Shown here one piece after another: positions 5,849 through 8,156 of a stretch of 8,156 nucleotides of DNA. The stretch comes from Chloroflexi bacterium UBA4733. GTDB taxonomy: Bacteria; Chloroflexota; UBA4733. Positions within the stretch are counted from its first letter, which is position 1. Each line of letters starts with the position of its first letter. Under the pieces are notes generated by a model. It did not search any database and was not told where the DNA came from. It was given only the letters and a program-made list of their open reading frames with translations. A program made the translations under genes and the position numbers. The DNA is taken from assembly GCA_002404055.1 (NCBI GenBank), contig DHIZ01000252.1:22823-30978 (forward strand), written 5' to 3'.

Positions 5849-6946
5849 CTACTGCCGCTCGACAGCGCGCTGGCGGCGGGCCACCGCCACGATCTCTGCA
5901 ACCAGCGCGGCATCGTCGCGGGCGCCTTCCGGTAGGGTGAGTGGTCGCTGATCGCCGAGGATGCTGGCGTGGAACTGTTCGATCTCGCGCTTGAAGCCGG
6001 GGTCGTGCGACATGACCAGCTCCTTGCGGAACGGCGCACCCGCCTCAGTGCCTTGCACGGTGACCGTCGTCGGCTGCCCGCGCGAGAAGCCGGTGGCAAA
6101 GCTGATGATCACCCGCTCGTCAGCGCCGTAGACTTCGAGGGTCTCCTTGAAATCCCACAGGTTCGGCAGGTCGACCCAACTCATGACGCAGCGGCGCTCG
6201 CCCGGGTAGGCGAGGACCGTGCTGAAGCCGCGCCCTTCGTGCCAGATCTCGGCGCTGACGACCCGCTCGGGCGGCCCGAAGAGGCCGCGGAGGCAACTGA
6301 TGTCGTGGATCATGCTGCCGATCAGCATGCCGAAGGCGTAGCGCTCAGAAGGGGTGGCGGCGGCGCCGATCGCTGCGGCTCGCGTCTGCTCGCGCAGCTT
6401 CTCCAGCGCCTGACTCTCGGCCGCGGGGACGTCATCGAACCGCTCAATGAAGAAGTCGCGCAGGTGCAGGGCGTTGTTCGGATGGAGATGGTTCACCTGA
6501 ATGAACCGGACGTCCGTCATCGCCAGGATTTTCTCGCGGGCATACTGGAAGCCGGGTTCGTGCTGCTTCATGTAGGCCGCCATCACCACCACGCCCGCGT
6601 CGCGGCCTGCGGCGATAATCAGATCAGCTTCGGCGACCGTCCAGCACATCGGTTTCTCGATCAGCATGTGCTTGCCCGCGCGGGCCGCCGCGACGGCTGC
6701 GGGCGTCTTGGGGTCGGCCAGGCAGAGCAGCACCGCGTCGACGTCGGATTGGAGCAGGGCGTGGTAGTCGGTGTAGCGGCGCGGCACCTGGAAGCGCTTG
6801 CCGACCGCCTCAACGAGGCCGGGGGAGACGTCACAGATGGCAGCGACCTCCCAGATGTCGGGGCGTTCGGCCAGGTTTGGCAGGTGCTGGCTCTGGGCGA
6901 TCGCGCCGCAGCCGATCACGCCGATCTTCAGTCGCTTGGTGCTCAT
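5849..6946 (-). CDS. Gfo/Idh/MocA family oxidoreductase (copy 2), atypical active site
   Basis: A 365-residue NAD(P)-binding oxidoreductase. The Rossmann motif is G12-C-G-A-I-A17 and the catalytic-loop motif is E97-K98-P99. Between about residues 160 and 205 there is a charged, Ala-rich segment (ERFDDVPAAESQALEKLREQ) just before the conserved core, longer than in copy 1. The core reads G210-S-M-I-H214-D-I-S, so the His of the usual Asp-x3-His pair is kept but the Asp is Gly. The enzyme may therefore use another residue, or act on a different substrate class. The ATG at 6946 has an AAGGGA-type site 5 bases upstream. The long open frame running on to 7945 is not coding, as it overlaps the divergent aldolase gene. 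It leads a probable operon with the cupin. Only the family is assigned. Confidence 0.9.
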   Translation of the reverse strand: MSTKRLKIGVIGCGAIAQSQHLPNLAERPDIWEVAAICDVSPGLVEAVGKRFQVPRRYTDYHALLQSDVDAVLLCLADPKTPAAVAAARAGKHMLIEKPMCWTVAEADLIIAAGRDAGVVVMAAYMKQHEPGFQYAREKILAMTDVRFIQVNHLHPNNALHLRDFFIERFDDVPAAESQALEKLREQTRAAAIGAAATPSERYAFGMLIGSMIHDISCLRGLFGPPERVVSAEIWHEGRGFSTVLAYPGERRCVMSWVDLPNLWDFKETLEVYGADERVIISFATGFSRGQPTTVTVQGTEAGAPFRKELVMSHDPGFKREIEQFHASILGDQRPLTLPEGARDDAALVAEIVAVARRQRAVERQ

Positions 6947-6960
6947 CGTTTCCCTTTCTC

Positions 6961-7012
6961 GTGCCGCCCGGTGGCTCGCGTCGTGCGCGAGTATATACTG
7001 GTCGGGCGGCAC
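6961..7012. promoter_or_regulatory. Nested inverted repeats around a palindromic -10-like element, divergent promoter region
   Basis: Outer arms GTGCCGCCCG (6961-6970) and CGGGCGGCAC (7003-7012) are exact reverse complements. Inside lies a second inverted repeat, CTCGCG (6975-6980) and CGCGAG (6986-6991), centred on TCGTG. Next to it AGTATATACT (6990-6999) is a perfect palindrome that reads TATACT on both strands, so it could serve as a -10 for both the aldolase gene (+) and the oxidoreductase/cupin operon (-). No good -35 is visible on either strand, which suits activator-dependent promoters. The inner repeat is a reasonable operator size. The rest of the 6947-7126 gap shows nothing else. 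Confidence 0.6.
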
Positions 7013-7126
7013 GGGCCGTTCTTCATGGCAGAGGATCGCAAGGCCAACGGCGCCATCGTCCGGCCGTGCCCCGGCACAGCGGCCCGACTGCCGTTGTGGC
7101 GTTGTTTTCGACAGAGGAGAAGAATC

Positions 7127-8041
7127 GTGACCGCATCCACCCTGGCACTGCATGGCATCATCCCGCCGCTGGCGACACCGTTCACCGATGATGAGTCGCT
7201 CGACGAAGCAGCGCTGCGCCGCGAGGTCGAAGCGGTGCTCGCCGCCGGCGTCCACGGCATCACCGTTACCGGCAGTACGGGAGAAGGCCACACCCTCGAC
7301 TGCGAGGAGTTGGTGCGGGCGAGCAGCGTAGCGGTCGAAGCAGCCGCCGGCCGCGTTCCGGTGGTGGCGGGCATCATTCGGGACAGTACCCGGGAGGTCG
7401 TGCGCTGCGGTCGGGCGGTGCGCGCGGCGGGCGTGGCGGCGCTCCAGGTCACGCCCGTGCATTACCTCTTCCAGCCGGACGAACGCGGCAGTATCGACTT
7501 CTACCGGCGCATCGGCGATGAGGTGGGCTTGCCCATCGTCATCTACAACGTCGTGCCCTGGAATACGCTCAGTCCGGAGTTGCTCATGCGGCTGAGCGAG
7601 TTGACCCAGGTGGTGGCCGTCAAACAGAGCGGCGGCGACATCCACAAGCTGGCCCGGCTGTTGACCATGGCCGGCGACCGCCTGACGGTGCTGACGGCCG
7701 TCGACGACTTGCTCTACCCTTCCTTCCTGCTGGGGGCGCAGGGTGCGGTGGCGGCGATCCTGACGGTGCTGCCCGACCTTTGCGTCGCGCTCTGGAACGC
7801 CGTCCAGCAAGGCAGGCTGGAGGAGGCGCGGCGGCTGCACGAGCGCATCCTGGGGGTGTGGGACGCGCTGGCCGGAGCCGACCTGCCGGTGCGGGTGAAG
7901 GCGGCGCTGGCGCTGCGCGGCCGGCCGGTGGGGCCGCCGCGTCATCCGCTGCTGCCGGCCACACCGGCAGTGGTCGAGCAGATCCGGCGCGCCCTGGCGA
8001 CCGCCGAGATTGCGTTGCCGGCGGTTGCGCCCGGCGACTGA
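7127..8041 (+). CDS. DHDPS/N-acetylneuraminate lyase family aldolase or dehydratase
   Basis: A 304-residue class I (Schiff-base) TIM-barrel enzyme of the dihydrodipicolinate synthase/N-acetylneuraminate lyase family. The phosphate/carboxylate-binding turn reads G49-S-T-G-E53 (usual G-T-T-G-E). The proton-relay Tyr is Y140 in IVIYNVVPWNT, and the Schiff-base Lys is K166 in VAVKQSGGD, spaced as in the family. Length is normal. The GTG start at 7127 has AGGAG (7115-7119) 7 bases upstream; no nearby ATG has such a site. The neighbours are sugar dehydrogenases rather than lysine genes, so cleavage or dehydration of a 2-keto-3-deoxy sugar acid is more likely than lysine synthesis. It is transcribed divergently from the oxidoreductase/cupin operon, with shared control likely. 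Specificity cannot be read from sequence. The last 50 residues are Pro/Ala/Arg-rich and less typical. Confidence 0.92.
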   Translation: MTASTLALHGIIPPLATPFTDDESLDEAALRREVEAVLAAGVHGITVTGSTGEGHTLDCEELVRASSVAVEAAAGRVPVVAGIIRDSTREVVRCGRAVRAAGVAALQVTPVHYLFQPDERGSIDFYRRIGDEVGLPIVIYNVVPWNTLSPELLMRLSELTQVVAVKQSGGDIHKLARLLTMAGDRLTVLTAVDDLLYPSFLLGAQGAVAAILTVLPDLCVALWNAVQQGRLEEARRLHERILGVWDALAGADLPVRVKAALALRGRPVGPPRHPLLPATPAVVEQIRRALATAEIALPAVAPGD

Positions 8042-8052
8042 AGTCGCGGGCT

Positions 8053-8156
8053 AACACCCACGCTGCGCGCGGGTACCCGGCAAACACCCATTGCGGTGGG
8101 TACCCGCCTTCGGCGGCTCCGGTAGTCCGCGTAGGCGGGTGCCCGCTTGCGGGCGA
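8053..8156. repeat. GC-rich palindromic repeat cluster after the aldolase gene
   Basis: AACACCCA...GGGTACCCG occurs twice (8053-8079 and 8083-8106), each with a GGGTACCC palindrome (8071-8078, 8098-8105). Hairpins follow: CCGCC/GGCGG (8104-8108, 8112-8116) and GCCCGC/GCGGGC (8141-8146, 8149-8154), with GCGGG/CCCGC (8135-8139, 8142-8146) as an alternative. This looks like a REP-type intergenic element and may also end aldolase transcription. It runs to the window edge and may continue. Confidence 0.6.

Noticed and set aside
5969..7126. Upstream extension of the aldolase frame on the plus strand
   Set aside because: It is antisense to the second Gfo/Idh/MocA gene. The aldolase starts at the GTG at 7127 with a good ribosome binding site.
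6947..7945. Upstream extension of the second Gfo/Idh/MocA frame on the minus strand
   Set aside because: It runs antisense through the aldolase gene and lacks a recognisable domain; the Rossmann motif begins right after the ATG at 6946.
7127..8041. Lysine-pathway dapA
   Set aside because: The fold and catalytic residues fit the wider family, but the first Thr of the TTGE turn is Ser and the neighbours are sugar oxidoreductases, so a specific dapA name is not justified.
8053..8156. Possible CRISPR array or attachment site
   Set aside because: Only two imperfect units with no spacer-like regularity, and no tRNA or integrase nearby.

Overview
The window is GC-rich (roughly 60-65% by eye) bacterial DNA. 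It looks like a carbohydrate-catabolism neighbourhood of a Chloroflexota-type organism. That placement is an inference, resting on a twin-arginine lipoprotein solute-binding protein with a long Ser/Thr linker, a coiled-coil plus Glu-x-Ser nuclease-like protein of a kind I associate with that phylum, and GC-rich palindromic repeats between genes. No rRNA, tRNA, transposase or CRISPR array is visible.

Layout. A complete sugar ABC transporter solute-binding lipoprotein (56-1540, +) lies at the left, just after a 20-bp perfect palindrome. It converges, with 14 bp between, on an unrelated coiled-coil/PD-(D/E)XK-like protein (1555-2427, -) that contains near-identical 42-bp tandem repeats. Further genes on the minus strand follow: a Gfo/Idh/MocA oxidoreductase (2508-3521), a zinc-dependent medium-chain dehydrogenase (3753-4784), a short decayed remnant resembling a hexulose-6-phosphate synthase (4871-5056), a cupin (5143-5787) and a second Gfo/Idh/MocA oxidoreductase (5849-6946). 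A 180-bp divergent promoter region with nested inverted repeats separates the last of these from a DHDPS/NAL-family aldolase on the plus strand (7127-8041). The window ends in a GC-rich array of palindromes (8042-8156).

How the genes may work together. The solute-binding protein would capture a sugar or sugar derivative. Two Gfo/Idh/MocA enzymes and the zinc dehydrogenase would oxidise or reduce hydroxyl/keto groups on it. The cupin may isomerise a sugar, bind one, or act on a small molecule. The DHDPS-family enzyme would cleave or dehydrate a 2-keto-3-deoxy acid. This is family-level reasoning; no substrate can be read from the sequence. The transporter permeases are not in the window.

Most of the region is ordinary accessory sugar metabolism. 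The points worth a second look are the decayed gene between the cupin and the dehydrogenase, the second Gfo/Idh/MocA enzyme that lacks the usual Asp of its Asp-x3-His pair, the nested inverted repeats around a palindromic -10-like element, the repeat-expanded coiled coil, and two overlapping hairpins in the dehydrogenase leader.
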